Source of the DNA: Apis mellifera | Lineage: Eukaryota > Arthropoda > Insecta > Hymenoptera > Apidae | Direction of reading: 5' to 3' | Assembly (NCBI RefSeq): GCF_003254395.2 | Contig: NC_037646.1 | Span: 1,984,001 to 2,048,000, forward strand | DNA length: 64,000 nucleotides | In this document: one piece after another, positions 12,591-25,640 of the stretch | Position numbering within the stretch: position 1 is the first letter of the stretch | Layout of the letters: the number at the start of each line of letters is the position of its first letter | Position numbers and translations under genes: made by a program | The notes under the pieces: model-generated | The model's input: only the letters and a program-made list of their open reading frames with translations | Told to the model about the DNA's origin: nothing | Database searches by the model: none

Positions 12591-13345
12591 AGTATTTCAT
12601 CTTTGAAGATATATATTTTATTACATATTATTGTTATATTACATATATTGTTATATATAATATTTTATTAAATTTTTTATATATCCATATAAAATTAAGT
12701 TTTTAAATTTTCTTAAATTGAACTTAACAATAATATATTTCTTTTCAAAATAGGTCATTAGAATAATTAGGCTATTATTTTGAATGAGAAACATGCGAAA
12801 ATATAACAAATGTAATAAATATAAATGTAAAAAAATGGAATGAAAATAAGCATATTGATGTAAGAAAGATTACAATACAATGAAAAAAATAAATAATTAA
12901 TAAAAAGATAATTGTAGCTATGATCAATGGTTGACTTCTTCGTTTTTTCAGAAACTAAAGATTTAAAAAAAGAAAAAATCAATGCTCATGTATATCAAAT
13001 ATCGAATGATTATTATAACAATAACAGAGTGAATAATTTTGTGATAATAGTCATTTTGTAAAGATTATATCAGAAGAAATAAGTTATAAATTTTATGATT
13101 TTAATCGATGTAACAATAGAATATTGATCAAGTAATAGGTGCAGCAGTCGTTTTTTTACGAAACGCTATTTCTTCGAAACTTTTCTAATGCGACAGAATA
13201 ATGGTGTCGAAGATCGACAATATGATAAGGAATAAGAAAACAGTATTATAATTGAAGTATTATAATCTAGTTTATTCAATTTGAAGATTTTATTTTTCTT
13301 TTTTTATTACGAATACAATAATATATAATCATATATAGATATTTT

Positions 13346-13350
<5 letters not shown>
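12587..13350. other. A/T-rich noncoding stretch with a small G+C patch
   Basis: The minus-strand frame at 12767-12982 is Phe/Ile/Tyr-rich and looks like a chance frame. A small balanced patch at about 13138-13225 has no coding signal. Confidence 0.5.

Positions 13351-13411
<61 letters not shown>
13351..13411. repeat. (TA)n microsatellite
   Basis: About 60 bases of TA dinucleotides, followed by imperfect TATATTATATA to about 13460. Confidence 0.95.
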
Positions 13412-13416
<5 letters not shown>

Positions 13417-13460
13417 TATATATATTATATATTATATATATAATAATATATATAATATTA

Positions 13461-15565
13461 TACAAAATTATATATTATACAATAAAATTTATTATAAACA
13501 AATAATTTTTAAATATTAAATATTATATATCTAATGTAAATATTTTTCAAGATAATATTTAATTATATATATAGTATTAAAAAATATAAAATAAAATAAA
13601 ATATACAAAATATATTATTTAAATGTTCTAACTTTTTAATAAAAAAAATCTTTGTACATCATTACATTGATATAAAAAAATAAATAAAAAATAAAGTTAA
13701 TATATGTATACATATTTTAATTGCTAAATATATATATAATTTATAAATACAATATATCTTTTTAAATATATTAAAAATAATTAAAAAATACGAAAAAATA
13801 TCATTGTAAAATTTTATATAGAAAAATAATTTACTAAGAAAATAAATATAAATTAAAATCTATATCATACATTATAAATTTAAATCTACATCAACATCTA
13901 CATCAAATTTATATCAAATCCTGATGTTTTAGTAGTATATCTTAGGTACGGAAATGTATATACATAACCTATAAATGTCAAATTATCTAAAACAACTATC
14001 GTTCTTAAATTTAGCATATGTTCTAAATTTATTGATAAATATCGATTTAATTTTTATTGTGAATCTAATATGATGCATAGAAATAATGTATTTTAAAAAT
14101 AAATAAATATTTTAAAAATAAATAATTAAACTTGGTTATCGTTGTATTTCTATTCTTTCAAAAAATAAAAAATGATTATATATAAAAACTTTTCTTTTTT
14201 GTAATTTAAACACTTTTTATATGTGATAAATTATTTTAAAAAAATTTAAGTAAAAAGATTATTAAAAATTATCTTCCTTTTGCAATACACAGCTGCTTAA
14301 TATATTCATTGTGTCGATATTATTTTCGGTAGTTTTTGCTAAATTTATTTACATATATGAAAAATAAATATCTGTTTATTTGATGTATTAAAATACGTTA
14401 TTCTAATAAGATTATCTTAATTATTAAATGCTATTAAATAGATAGAACTATTAAATAGATAGAAATTAATTGATTATGACTAAATTGCTTTTAATATCAG
14501 AATTATTCTATTAAAGAATTTATTTAAAAATAAAAAAATATTGACAATGTTCATTCGTAATTTTATACATAGCAGCTATTCATAAAATTTTATATAAATA
14601 TGTGTGATATGAACATAAAGTATTTATATCTCAAAAATGAAGAGTTTTCATACCTGTTATACGATCTTTTTTCATTCTTAAAATGATTAGCATGCAACAT
14701 CAATTTGGCTATTTATTTCTGATATACTTTAAAATATATTTAAAATACTTACTGTATAAAACGAATGTTATACTCTGTATAAAAAAAATCTTTAGCTTTA
14801 GAAAATTTTTAAAATAGTGATAAAAAGTGCATATATTATTAAATTTTCAATAAAGATAAATTAGTCGAAGTTATATAAAATTTCTCTAATTCTTTTAAAC
14901 ATTTGTAATTTATACAAATAATTCTTCTTAATATAATGGAAATTTTTCTTCAAAATATTTCTATCTTTTTCTTAATTTTTCTATATTTTATGTTTATAAA
15001 ATTAGATATTTATAAATTAGATGTGTTTATAAAATTAGATGTTTATAAAATTAGATGTGTTTACTACAAAAAAATTTGAATTTTTAAAGAAGAATTTACC
15101 AATGAAATATGATTTAAAAAATCGATACAACATATAACATTTATAGATCGACATAACATTTTTCTATATATAAACATTGATATGTTCCTTATAGATTTTA
15201 ATGAGATTTTTTTTTAAATATCTTGTTACGACATGTATCTACAAGAAAAATATATAAAATTTTCAATAAATTCTCATTAAGTCTGAAAAATTATATTTTA
15301 TATATACATATATTTAAATATGGATTGCAAAGATTCTAAACACAAAATTTACATTGGTACCATACTAACACAAATAATTTTTTCTTTTATTTTCTTTCAA
15401 AATTATCAGAATACAATAAAATTTTTAAATTATTTTTTTTAGGTTTATAAACCACAACAAAGTGATTGAAAAAATTTCATAAGATCGTAGATTTTTAATA
15501 ACTTTTTTATTTTTATTTTTTTTTGAAGATTATTGGAATCCATTATATATTGTTATAGATCACAA
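13461..15565. other. A/T-rich noncoding stretch
   Basis: Stop-dense. Short local repeats such as TTTATAAAATTAGATGT at about 14994-15061. No gene or RNA seen. Confidence 0.55.
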
Positions 15566-15569
15566 CGAA

Positions 15570-15850
15570 ATAGAGTTACACAATGAAATAAGGCGGTAAC
15601 ATATCGACGACTTCATCAAATATACATAGATAAATGACTGCACATATACAAATAGAAATATATATGCATATAATATCATATAACATAATATCAGATGCAA
15701 GTAGATATTCTATGGATATTATACATAAATGCTACTGGGTCATGTTCATAAGAAAGTGTTTCAAGATGACTCATGCTATCTCGTATATTATAACTCGCTG
15801 ATAACGTGAATTTGAGACAGCCCTACTTTATTCCTCTATTGTTTTTCGTA
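15570..15850. other. Compositional island
   Basis: Moderately G+C-enriched, with no frame above background and no splice-like pair I trust. Possible regulatory DNA. Confidence 0.25.
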
Positions 15851-16425
15851 AAAAATTTCGTCTATTTATATTTTTTAAAATACGATAAGAATTTTGTATA
15901 TTTGCATATAAGATAAATTATAAAAAAAAGAGATTTATTATTTCCAAATTTTTAAGATTTAAAAATATAAAAGTGATTTATAAAAATATAATATAAATAT
16001 TATTTTTTTATTTTTTTATTTAAAATATATTTAATGAAATATTTGAAAGAAAGTTATATATTTCTTTAATACTTAAATAAAATTGAAAAGTCTTATGTAT
16101 TTTTTAGAAATTTAGAAACGAATCTAATTTATTTATCTTAATAAGAATTATGCAAAAAAGATGATAAAATTTTTTTATTATCAGTTTTTATATATATTTC
16201 AAATAGAAAATTTTAATTGAGGAGAATAATATTAAAATTTATAATATCATGATTTATTATAAAAAATATTTTTAAATGTTTTTAAAAGTAGATATATAAA
16301 ATAGATTTAATAAAAAATATGGTTTATGTTCGAGTTTTTGCTGAAAAAGTTCTTTAGACATAAATGAAAAATATGAAATAAGGATTGAAAACATAATCAA
16401 TAAATTTGTTACGATTTCAGAGTTT
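15851..16425. other. A/T-rich noncoding stretch
   Basis: Nothing recognised. Confidence 0.55.
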
Positions 16426-16429
16426 CGTT

Positions 16430-16600
16430 TAAACAATGTGGGATACTATATTTTCAGAAGAACCACTAACGACTTGAATTTACGCACAAACGTTAAACCA
16501 CCTAGAAGTTTATACATGCTAGACACAAGCAGTTGTTGGGATCATTTGTTACAATTAAGACGGTATTTGACCAACTTAATATATCGTTTTACTGAAAGTA
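16430..16600. other. Compositional island
   Basis: A short balanced patch with no frame longer than about 25 codons. Possibly noncoding conserved DNA. Confidence 0.2.
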
Positions 16601-17377
16601 AAGTGAAATTATTTTAGTACAAAGATACCTCAATAAATATAGTTATCTAATTTAAGTACAATCTATTTAATATTTTAAAAAGTATTTTAATTTGATTAAA
16701 AAAAAAAAGTAAAAATAATATGTTATAAAATAAATAAAATAAATAAAATTCAAGTTATTTTTCATGAAATTATTCTTTTCTAAATATTGTAAAAATAAAA
16801 ATAAAAATATTTTTAATAATAAATAACATAATTTAATCAATTTCATTTTTGGAATTTTTTAAGTTCCGAAATTGATAATTACTATGATTTTCAAAAAATA
16901 AAATTAGCTAATCGTTATAAAAAGTTTAAAATTTTGTATAAAATATATTTATTATTAAAATATGAAAAAAATGAATTTAAAAATTCATTGATTATACGAT
17001 TTCTTGATTATATATATGCAATATATATTACATATATATGCAATTTCGATTTTTTTAAAAGAATAACAAATTTTATTCTATTTTCTATTCTTATAAAATT
17101 TATTCTATTTTTTGTTTATTTTCACATATAGAATAACCTATCTATAGTTTATTTGTAAGTATAGTTTATATGTAAAGTAATCAATTTTAGTAATCAATCA
17201 AATTATGCTTAAAAATTTTTCCAATTTTTTTTAGAATTCGAAATCTCATATGAAAAAATTTTATTTTATGTTTTCAATATTTACTTAATTTTTAATTTTT
17301 TATAGAATTATTCTCTGTTTATCACTTGTATACATATATAATACATAATATTTTATGAAAATTATATATATTATATA

Positions 17378-17378
<1 letters not shown>
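16601..17378. other. A/T-rich noncoding stretch
   Basis: The plus-strand frame 16934-17131 is almost all Ile, Phe, Tyr, Leu and Lys, as expected from A/T-rich DNA, and I reject it as a gene. Confidence 0.55.

Positions 17379-17414
<36 letters not shown>
17379..17414. repeat. (TA)n microsatellite with TACTATA tail
   Basis: A TA run followed by ACTATATA variants to about 17475. Direct observation. Confidence 0.9.
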
Positions 17415-17415
<1 letters not shown>

Positions 17416-17479
17416 TATATACTATATATACTATATATTATATGCTTACAATTTATATATACTTATATATACTATATGC

Positions 17480-18230
17480 TTACAATTTTATTTGGAAAAA
17501 CGAAACTTTTTGTGCATCAAGCTAATACAAAGCGTACTTCGTATATTGTAACTGTGTTAGATTGTAATTTTGAAACGGTCGAAGGTAAAAGAAAATTTAA
17601 TAAGGCAAAATTAAATGCTTTTAAACGTATATCACAAAGTATATGAATCTTTTCCAAAGTTAGAATAGCGTTTCTGTAGATGAATATTTGCAGAAAGAAA
17701 AAAAAAATATTACAATAAAATTGTTTATATCTTCATTCTTTATATCTCAAAATTAAAAAAAAAAAACGAAAGTTTGTTAAATTTTTATATATTATCGTGA
17801 TTTGTTATAGATTTCTATAGAAAAAAAATTTATTTAAATAAATTATTCGTTAAATTCAATTATTTTAAGTGAATCATAAAAACTTCATAAGAACTATGAA
17901 GTTACTTACTTCCTCTCGCAGATTTTATTTTTGTAACATTTGCCGACTGAAAATTATATGAGTCTACCTAAAATTGATTGTAAAATTTTCACGGTAAAAG
18001 TTTCTTCGATCCGGAGACTGTTAGTACACAAAAGCGTGGATAGCCGAGTCTCAATACTTTTTTATATGTTTGAAAAATACGCTAGAAATGTTTCTTTATA
18101 AACTTGACAATGACTCGGTAAACTCCACAATATTACGATTTTGAAGTATTTTTACGAAACTTTTGATCATGTTTTCGCTACCATTATGAATTGCTTGAGC
18201 ATTCTTCGATATCTCTCAAGAATTATATTT
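17480..18230. other. Mixed-composition stretch with an island at about 17920-18200
   Basis: Two balanced patches (17495-17600 and 17920-18200) within A/T-rich DNA. Frames are short and interrupted. No gene called. Confidence 0.25.
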
Positions 18231-20215
18231 CATATAAAAAAAAATTGAATTATAATATTAATATTAGATTATTCATTTGAGTTTTGAAAATCGCTTATAA
18301 ATAATTATAAATTATGTTTATATTAATTTTATTTTCTTTCTTAAATTTTAACTATTATATTAACGATTTTTCTTATTTATCAACAATTTATGGATTTTAA
18401 TCTATAAAATATGTAAATATATAATTTTTTTGAATAATTATTATTCTATGTTAATCTTAACTTTTCTTTTTGAAAAAATCTATTTAAAATTTTATTTATT
18501 TATGATTTAAAAATTTCTTAAAACCTTATATTTATCAATCTTACATTTACAATTAGATCATGTATATATATTGTATTATTTTAATGTAAAAATAAAACGA
18601 TCTATGTATGAGTTCATGTAAGAAATTTTTTCAATGTATAAATATTTGCATGCAATATAATCATTGTAAAATATGAAATGTATATTTTATTTTATTAATT
18701 CTTTTTATTATTATTTTATTATCTTTTTAAATTTTAATTGAGATGTTAATAATATTGAATCTGTAATTATTTCTTTATGTTTTAGTTTAAATAGATATCT
18801 AAAGAAAAACAAAAACATAGGCACTTAAAAAATCACGATGAAATGAATTGATAACTAAAATAATATATATAATTTTCAATGATTTATTTTATATATTTGA
18901 ATTAATAAGTTATTATCATTAAATAATTATATTATGTGTACCAGTTTTATATTTTAGTGTAAAAAATAAAATTCAAATTTATTAAAACAAAACAAATTTT
19001 GTATCATTTAAAAAGGGACAAAAATTATTTATATAGAGTTAAAAAAGTTATTAAATAAAAGTAACAAAAGAAAAATTCATATCAATATTTATGATCAGTC
19101 ATTTCCACCTTTAATTGAAACATGCGAGAGATCCAAGAATTTTCTAGAATCACTCTGTGTTTATTTTTCTCAACAAATATTAGTAATATAAATTATATTT
19201 CGATGAATCGTTTAGATGTTTGAGATTAATTGTTTGCGCATGAAATGGGACTATGATTGGCCGTAGAAATATGAAATGGAGAAACTTTCTCAATGGTTGG
19301 TATTTGAAACAGTTCATAACTAATAGAAAATTCTTTGCATTTATTAAAAACACCATTGATCAATACGTATATTAAAATAATTTTCATCCGGCATAAATCC
19401 TTTTGTATATTCGAGGAAATAAATTCAACTTATTTAATTCATTTCAATTAAATTTTATTCAATGATATTGCTTCATTCGTGATACAAATCATAAAAGATA
19501 CTAAACGGAATTTTAATTTTAATCTTTATATTAATTTAGATAATTTAAAAATAAATAAAATTAAGTTATGATAATCAAAATATGAAAGTAATTTTATTTA
19601 TAAAAGATATTGTTTATAAAAGATATATTATACCATAATATGATAGTAATAATTTTTTTACAGAAGATTTTTAAGAATTATATTGATGTTGATGAAGATG
19701 ATAAACAATTTGAATGAATTTTAAATGAAATCATATAATTCTTATTGCACTAATTAATTTAACTTATTTTCTATAAAAATGTATTAATTTGTTTATATAA
19801 AAAAATCATTAATTTAAAAAAATTTAATTTAAATTTTATAAAAGTTAATATAACAAAAAAAAGATAAGCACGAATATTATTTTGCATGTTATGTTTAATA
19901 CAATAAGTTTTATAAAATTCAATCTAAAATATCTTCTAATCTAATGATTTTTAATACATAATAGCATGTACTCTTTTATAAGAAATGATTAATGTATTAA
20001 GAATTCACAAACAATTTACGAATCTTTTTAAAAATTAATAATGTTAAAATATGTTTCAAAACTTTTCAAAATCATTCAACTTTTATCCAAAATATTTTTT
20101 AATTATTAAAATAAATGACAAATATTATTCTAAATGATGAAATCCATCTTAAGATGTTTATTGACGAAAATAGTATAGGATATAAAATAGTCAACAACTA
20201 AACGATTAACATTTG
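18231..20215. other. A/T-rich noncoding stretch with a small patch at 19080-19330
   Basis: Mostly featureless. The patch at 19080-19330 contains GAATTTTCTAGAA at 19137-19149, an exact three-unit GAA/TTC/GAA heat-shock-type array, but with no promoter or gene next to it. Confidence 0.45.
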
Positions 20216-20481
20216 GCAAGATGGAACAATTGGCTTGTTCTTCTACCTGATTGTTGTACGACATTCTACAGAATCGTCTCTCTCTAGTGGCGAACTATAG
20301 CGATATAACTCGGCAGGTCGATGCAAAACGGAATAAAGTATCCTCTGTTTCCGCGGTATTCCCAAGGAAACTTATTACCGTACAATCGTGCGCCCGTGGA
20401 TACAATTCATACAATATCCTCCTCCCGCGGTGGTACACAAATGCTCCCAACTCGCCTCGTACAGCCACACCTTGGTCCGCG

Positions 20482-20512
20482 TATAAAAGCGGCACGTGTA
20501 CGTCTATTCTGT
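20482..20512 (+). promoter_or_regulatory. Candidate TATA core promoter
   Basis: TATAAAAG at 20482-20489 sits in G+C-rich flanks, as in arthropod TATA promoters. A CACGTG E-box follows at 20493-20498. A start site would be expected near 20510-20514. The position is inferred from usual TATA spacing, not from a visible initiator match. Confidence 0.45.
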
Positions 20513-20520
20513 ATCGTCGA

Positions 20521-20581
20521 GTAAGTGGCACACTTACATAAATTGAGAAGCACCGAGGAGATCCTAACCTCTCTTTTCCAG
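20521..20581 (+). other. Candidate 61-base mini-intron
   Basis: A consensus donor GTAAGT at 20521-20526 and an acceptor with branch-like CCTAAC and pyrimidine tract (CTCTCTTTTCCAG) ending at 20581. The implied first exon would be only about ten bases if transcription starts at the TATA-directed site. Either the start lies further upstream or the donor is not used. Confidence 0.25.
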
Positions 20582-20665
20582 AGGGGTTTGCCCTTTTCCC
20601 TCCGTTTCGCTTTCTCTCTTTTTCTCACTCTCACGCTTCGTATCCACGTAGAATACTTTTGTAAC

Positions 20666-20773
20666 ATGTTTGCGAATAAACAAAACGACGGTAATCCCAG
20701 TGAACCGCTCGTGCGTGCACTTCTCTTTTGTCGTTGGAGCACACCGTTTACTCGTTTCAATATCAGTTGGTAA
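20666..20773 (+). CDS. Possible 35-residue small ORF downstream of the TATA box
   Basis: ATG in a good insect context (TAAC before ATG) opens a 35-residue frame, starting MFANKQNDGNPSEPLVRALL and ending FNISW, closed by TAA. It lies about 150 bases downstream of the expected start site and after the putative mini-intron. It has no recognisable domain, signal peptide or membrane segment. It could be a small peptide, an upstream ORF of a longer transcript, or chance. Confidence 0.22.
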   Translation: MFANKQNDGNPSEPLVRALLFCRWSTPFTRFNISW

Positions 20774-20990
20774 ACGAGATCCCACGGGATCCCAAGTGGA
20801 AGGGGAAGTGCTCTGAATTTTTCCGCAAGCGCTCGCAGAATTCCATTATGAGATGACTTTGAATTGCTATGACACGTGATCATACGTTAAATTAATATTA
20901 CGTAACCGGTGGAAATTAGTTGTTGACAACGAAATCTTAGTGGCTGCCTTATGAATCCAGATTAACACTCACTCTGTACGAATGATAAGA

Positions 20991-21525
20991 TTAAAAATAA
21001 TAATAATTTCCGAGATACAAATTGAGAATTTGTTTTATATTAAATGCATAAATTATAAGAGAATTAATAAATTAATCTGAATGATTAAATAATATTTAGA
21101 AAGCAATTTTTATTCGCTGTTTTTTTTTTTTAATTTAATAGGAAATAGTTTTAAGTAAAAAAATGGATAGCGATATAATTTAGCTATATAATTTATCTAT
21201 GAAGTTATAAACTTTTTCAAAAATTAATCGAAATATAAAAATGAATTTGACTGATGTGTGATTTAAAAAAATGTGTTCAAAATGGAAATTGTAAAATTTA
21301 ATATTTGATAATATTATGCGATAATACTATATAATTATTATTTATCTTTTAAATACTTTAATAAATATCTTTTAAATAATTAATATTTTTTAAATTTATT
21401 AAATATTTTTACATACATATAATCTTTGATCACGTCTATTCATCATGAATCCAAAGTATATAACAGAATTTCAGATAAGAGAAATTTTCTTTCTAAAGTA
21501 TATTTCCAAAGTTAAAGAAATGTAA
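20991..21525. other. A/T-rich noncoding stretch
   Basis: Nothing recognised. Confidence 0.55.
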
Positions 21526-21529
21526 ATGG

Positions 21530-21880
21530 TGTCACGTCAGATTTCTTTGAGAAAGTTTCCTTCAATTTACGAATCTCATCCCTTCTCGAGGATATTAAAC
21601 GTGCACCGAAGGGATCTATGTTCCTTCGATGGAATATCGAGAAATTAGAGAGCTGACCACGCTGATCACGTACAGTGGCTGGGACAATCTGTTCGTTCTC
21701 TTGCCGTCACGTTTGACAGTTTATGTCATCCGCGTCATGTGTCTACGCGTGATCTTCCACTCTAACTTCGGCAAGATGTCAATCATGCTTGCTCACCGGG
21801 AATTCGTTTCCCAATTCGAAATCTCTTTATCAAATGTACCTTTAACGTTTAACAAAATATAAATACCTTATGTCGAAGCT
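21530..21880. other. Compositional island with a 77-codon plus-strand frame
   Basis: A balanced block directly downstream of the 20.5 kb promoter-like island. An open plus frame runs 21629-21862 from ATG (MEYREIRELTTLITYSGWDN...) to TAA. There is no known motif. Hydrophobic stretches appear in its middle (LFVLLPSRLTVYVIRVMCL). It could be an exon or small ORF of a transcript from the 20.48 kb promoter, but no splice junction can be proven. Confidence 0.25.
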
Positions 21881-22497
21881 TTCGTCGAATTATATTATTA
21901 AATTAATAATTATATTATTAATTATTATGTTGTAGATTTTTATGAAAAATATTTTTATATTATGTATATTTTCTATTTTAAATAACTAATAAATAATTAT
22001 ATATAATTATCGTTCAAAAGTTTGGAAGTCATATTTTTGCATAAAATAACAATATTTATAAATTATAATAATTATATATATATAATAAATATTTATTAAT
22101 AGTGATAATTATTTTAACAAAAAAAATTAATAGATAAAATATCAAAAATTTATTTAATTATTAATAAAAAATCAGAAATAAAAAAATAATTTAATGAAAG
22201 AAAAATTTGACTTTGATTTTATATTCATTTAATAATGAAATTTTATTGTTGTCTTTATTTCAATATATTATTATTGTATTATTTAAATTTTAATTATAAT
22301 AAATATAAATATAAATATATAATTTAAATATATGACTCTTGATATTTTAATTTAAAATTTTTCATAGTTTTAAAATGTTTAATATATATATATTATAATT
22401 TATATATATTTATATATAATTTATACAATATATATATATATATAATTTATATTATAATTTATACAGAAAATTTATTTATTATCTATTTAATAGTTCA

Positions 22498-22559
<62 letters not shown>

Positions 22560-23995
22560 TTTGTTATTACATTGAATAAGAAATAAATAAAAAATAAATT
22601 TTTTAATTGTTTAATAATAAACAATCATAGTTAATTCAATATGTATATTTATTTACAAATATTGCAATTCATAATATTTTTTTTATATGAAATATAAATG
22701 TAATAAATGTAATAATAAATTTTTTCTTTAAATATCTTTTTCATTTTTAATTTGAGATTACGATAAAATATTGTTTTATAGTAAAATTAAACTTTAAAGT
22801 AAATACTAATAATTCAAAAATATTAATCTCGATAATTATCTTTATATTTTATATTTAAAATATAAATATCCATAATTTAAAATTGCATATTTATGCTTCC
22901 AGGATTTTTTCAGGAAAATAAATACAGGATGTTCCAATTAAAATTCATTTTAATTTAAATAGATACATAATAATTGTACATATAAAAATAAATGGAAAAT
23001 AAAAAAAAATATAAAATTTTTTCATTAAAAGCTTTATTCTCATATAAATCAAATTTAAAAATTTTTTACATACATTTACAATTTAAATTTGTAATTGAAT
23101 ACATATAGAATAAAATGTTTGTTTACGTATAAAAATATAGTAAAATGAAGTTTTATTATTTAAACAAAGAAATTGCAATATTAGAAAATGAAAATTATTT
23201 TTTGTTCACATCTTAATATATTATACAATATGTAAATGTATCTGATGCGTAATATTTGTTAAAAGTCCATCCATTTAAACTTTATTCATCACTTAAGATG
23301 AATTTTAGAATAGCATGAATTTTTAATCATTATATTATATTATTATATAATTTTTTTTTTATTCTTTATTGTATTATTCTTTTATTTCTATTCCTATAAA
23401 GAATATCAAAATATTCATAATATCTTTGAAAAATTGATTCTAATCTAAATAAGCATAAATATTTTATATAAAACATTTCATTCTATCTTTATCTCATTTT
23501 ATTTAAACTTCAATCGTTTATAAGTTAATAAGTAAATCAACATTTTTTTATACCAATTTTTTTTTGATCACTCTTTAGTGATATTTCATAGATATATAAT
23601 ATAACATCTTGTATATTTTTTGTCACATAATAAAAAAAGACAAAGAATTTTCTATTTTCAATTAAAGTTTTCTAAAATTCTATAAGAATAATAATCCTTT
23701 ATTTGTACATATAATAAAAGCGATGAAAAATATAAAAATGATATTTACATTTAGAATTTTGAATTTTTTTTAGATAAATTTTTTTTTTACTTTGAAATTT
23801 TTTTCTCAACAATCCTGTTCAAATTTTTCAGTTTCATTCATAGAATATTCGTTCCTTTCTATCTTTCACTATCTTAACTTCGCAACATAAAATTGGTAAA
23901 TGCAATAGATGGATGCTAGTTTCAAAAAGTTTTCTTGCATCACGTTTCAATACAATCGACAAATATAAAACAATGATTCATTCTGTTGAAAAGAT
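21881..23995. other. A/T-rich noncoding stretch
   Basis: Stop-dense, with several TA-rich runs (22382-22450 and the microsatellite at 22502). Nothing gene-like. Confidence 0.55.
22502..22548. repeat. (TA)n microsatellite
   Basis: About 47 bases of uninterrupted TA dinucleotides. Confidence 0.95.
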
Positions 23996-23999
23996 ACCG

Positions 24000-24260
24000 T
24001 GATTTTTGAAGCATTTACAACGGATGCCCCGTTGAGCAACGCCGATACGAATGCCAACAGATTAATGCTAATTTACTGAATATTTACGCTCCTCCTCGAC
24101 GCCATTCGCCACGCAACATATTTCCATTGTTTTACTCCTGGTGTGTCAATATTGGATAGGGCCGAATGAACTATTCGGGTGTTTACCACGGCAGTCCGCG
24201 TATATACCTCAAAATGTGGCCTGATGCGTATTAAATACGAAACTTTCATGTTTAATAATT
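24000..24260. other. Compositional island, candidate regulatory DNA
   Basis: A balanced block with the cores ATTAATGCTAATTTAC near 24061-24076 and GCGTATTAAATACGA near 24227-24241, the latter an inverted pair CGTATT/AATACG. The 66-codon minus frame has no recognisable product. Confidence 0.3.
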
Positions 24261-25240
24261 TTTTTTTTATCATTCAGTGTTTAATGTCTAGAGAGGTTAT
24301 ATAATCGATCGAGTTATGTTTATATAAAACAAGAAATAAGAAAGTCGTTTGATCATTTGTAAAATTGATATACTATTTTATAATTTCAATATATACTTAA
24401 CCACTATGATATATACTCGTAACGATTCTTAATTATAATTTGTGAAATATTCATATAAATATATTATTGAAATATTCATATAAGATCAAATAATTGAAAG
24501 AAAACAAATCCATAGAAGCAAATATCAATTTGTTTCTATGGATATGAGTTTAATTGTGGTTGGTGATATTATTATTAGTTGTTATTGTAGTTATAATTAT
24601 TTTATTTGAATAAAAAATATCTAATATTAGAAATACATATATTTATTTATTTATTTTCAAAAATTACTTAAAAAGGATCAAGAAAAAGAGAATTAAGAAT
24701 CACTTTAAATTGTGATTAGAATGAAAATATTTTTTAATCAATTAACTAATGAGAAAATTTGATAAGATAAATTCATAAAATATTTGAAAAACAAAATATA
24801 TATATATGTTAGAATAAGAATAAAAATAAAATAAAAATATTTATTTGATTTATTCTTTATTTAATTGATGTATCAAGCATTGTATGTGTTTATTGTAGAG
24901 ACTTTTTTTTATTATTAAATGTTTCTTTGTTACGATATATATAAAATTATATTATATATTATTTTCAATTATATTATTATACTATATTATGATAATATAT
25001 TATATCATTATTATATTTTTATATCATCAATTTTTTCTATATTTCATTATAATATATTGTAATATTTTTTTATTCTTATTTTTATAGATTATTAATATAT
25101 TTAGTGAAGTATTAAAAGCAATATATAATTATTAACAATAAATACATAATTATATATTGCATAATATATTATATATTTATATATATTTACAATATATTTT
25201 ATGATTAACAAATTATGAAAGTAAAAAAGTAAAAAAGAAA
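24261..25240. other. A/T-rich noncoding stretch
   Basis: Nothing beyond simple A/T sequence. A local inverted pair, ATCCATAGAAGC/GTTTCTATGGAT, lies at about 24509-24543. Confidence 0.5.
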
Positions 25241-25244
25241 TCAC

Positions 25245-25640
25245 TTGCATAAATTAAGCATCAAATTTCTTTTGAAACAACGAAAAAGACTTTTTGGCCA
25301 ATTCAATGAAATTCGTACAAATGTATTGCGTCTACGTAATATATATATATATATATATATATAATACCTTTCTTTCATTCTCTCTTTTTTTTTCGGTACA
25401 CGGGAACGTGTTTTGAATTTACATAAAAATTTGAAGTCTTTTTTCCACTCAATGTACTTAACGTAGAAATTTTAACATGAAAAGAATGAAATGCGTTACA
25501 CATTCGAGCTTGGCTTGAGAGCATTTTTATTTTTCGCTTGATTTGCATTGTAAATTCAACCGCAGAAAACCCGCAGTCAGTTGCTAAATGAGATTTTAAT
25601 GTCGTAATGCAACGCTAACATGCGATTGCATTCTAACTAC
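25245..25640. other. Compositional island interrupted by a (TA)n run
   Basis: Balanced sequence on both sides of a TA microsatellite at 25339-25363, with no long frame. Possible regulatory DNA. Confidence 0.25.
25339..25363. repeat. (TA)n microsatellite
   Basis: About 25 bases of AT dinucleotides. Confidence 0.9.

Larger units (their letters stand above)
20220..20990. other. Largest well-balanced island before 30 kb; promoter-like
   Basis: About 750 bases with near-balanced composition: 31 of 60 bases at 20461-20520 are G or C. It holds a strong TATA box, an E-box, splice-like signals and a small ORF, annotated separately. Long overlapping frames on both strands, including a 158-codon minus-strand frame at 20407-20883, are likely a by-product of higher G+C because they share no motifs with known families. 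Confidence 0.45.

Noticed and set aside
16934..17131. Ile/Phe/Tyr-rich frame as a membrane protein
   Set aside because: A/T-rich chance frames always look hydrophobic. No start context or promoter is present.
19137..19149. Three-unit heat-shock element
   Set aside because: An exact match, but roughly expected once in a window this size with this composition, and no gene lies next to it.
20407..20883. 158-codon minus-strand frame as a gene
   Set aside because: It overlaps promoter signals on the other strand, has no family motif, and frames on both strands are open in this G+C-richer island.
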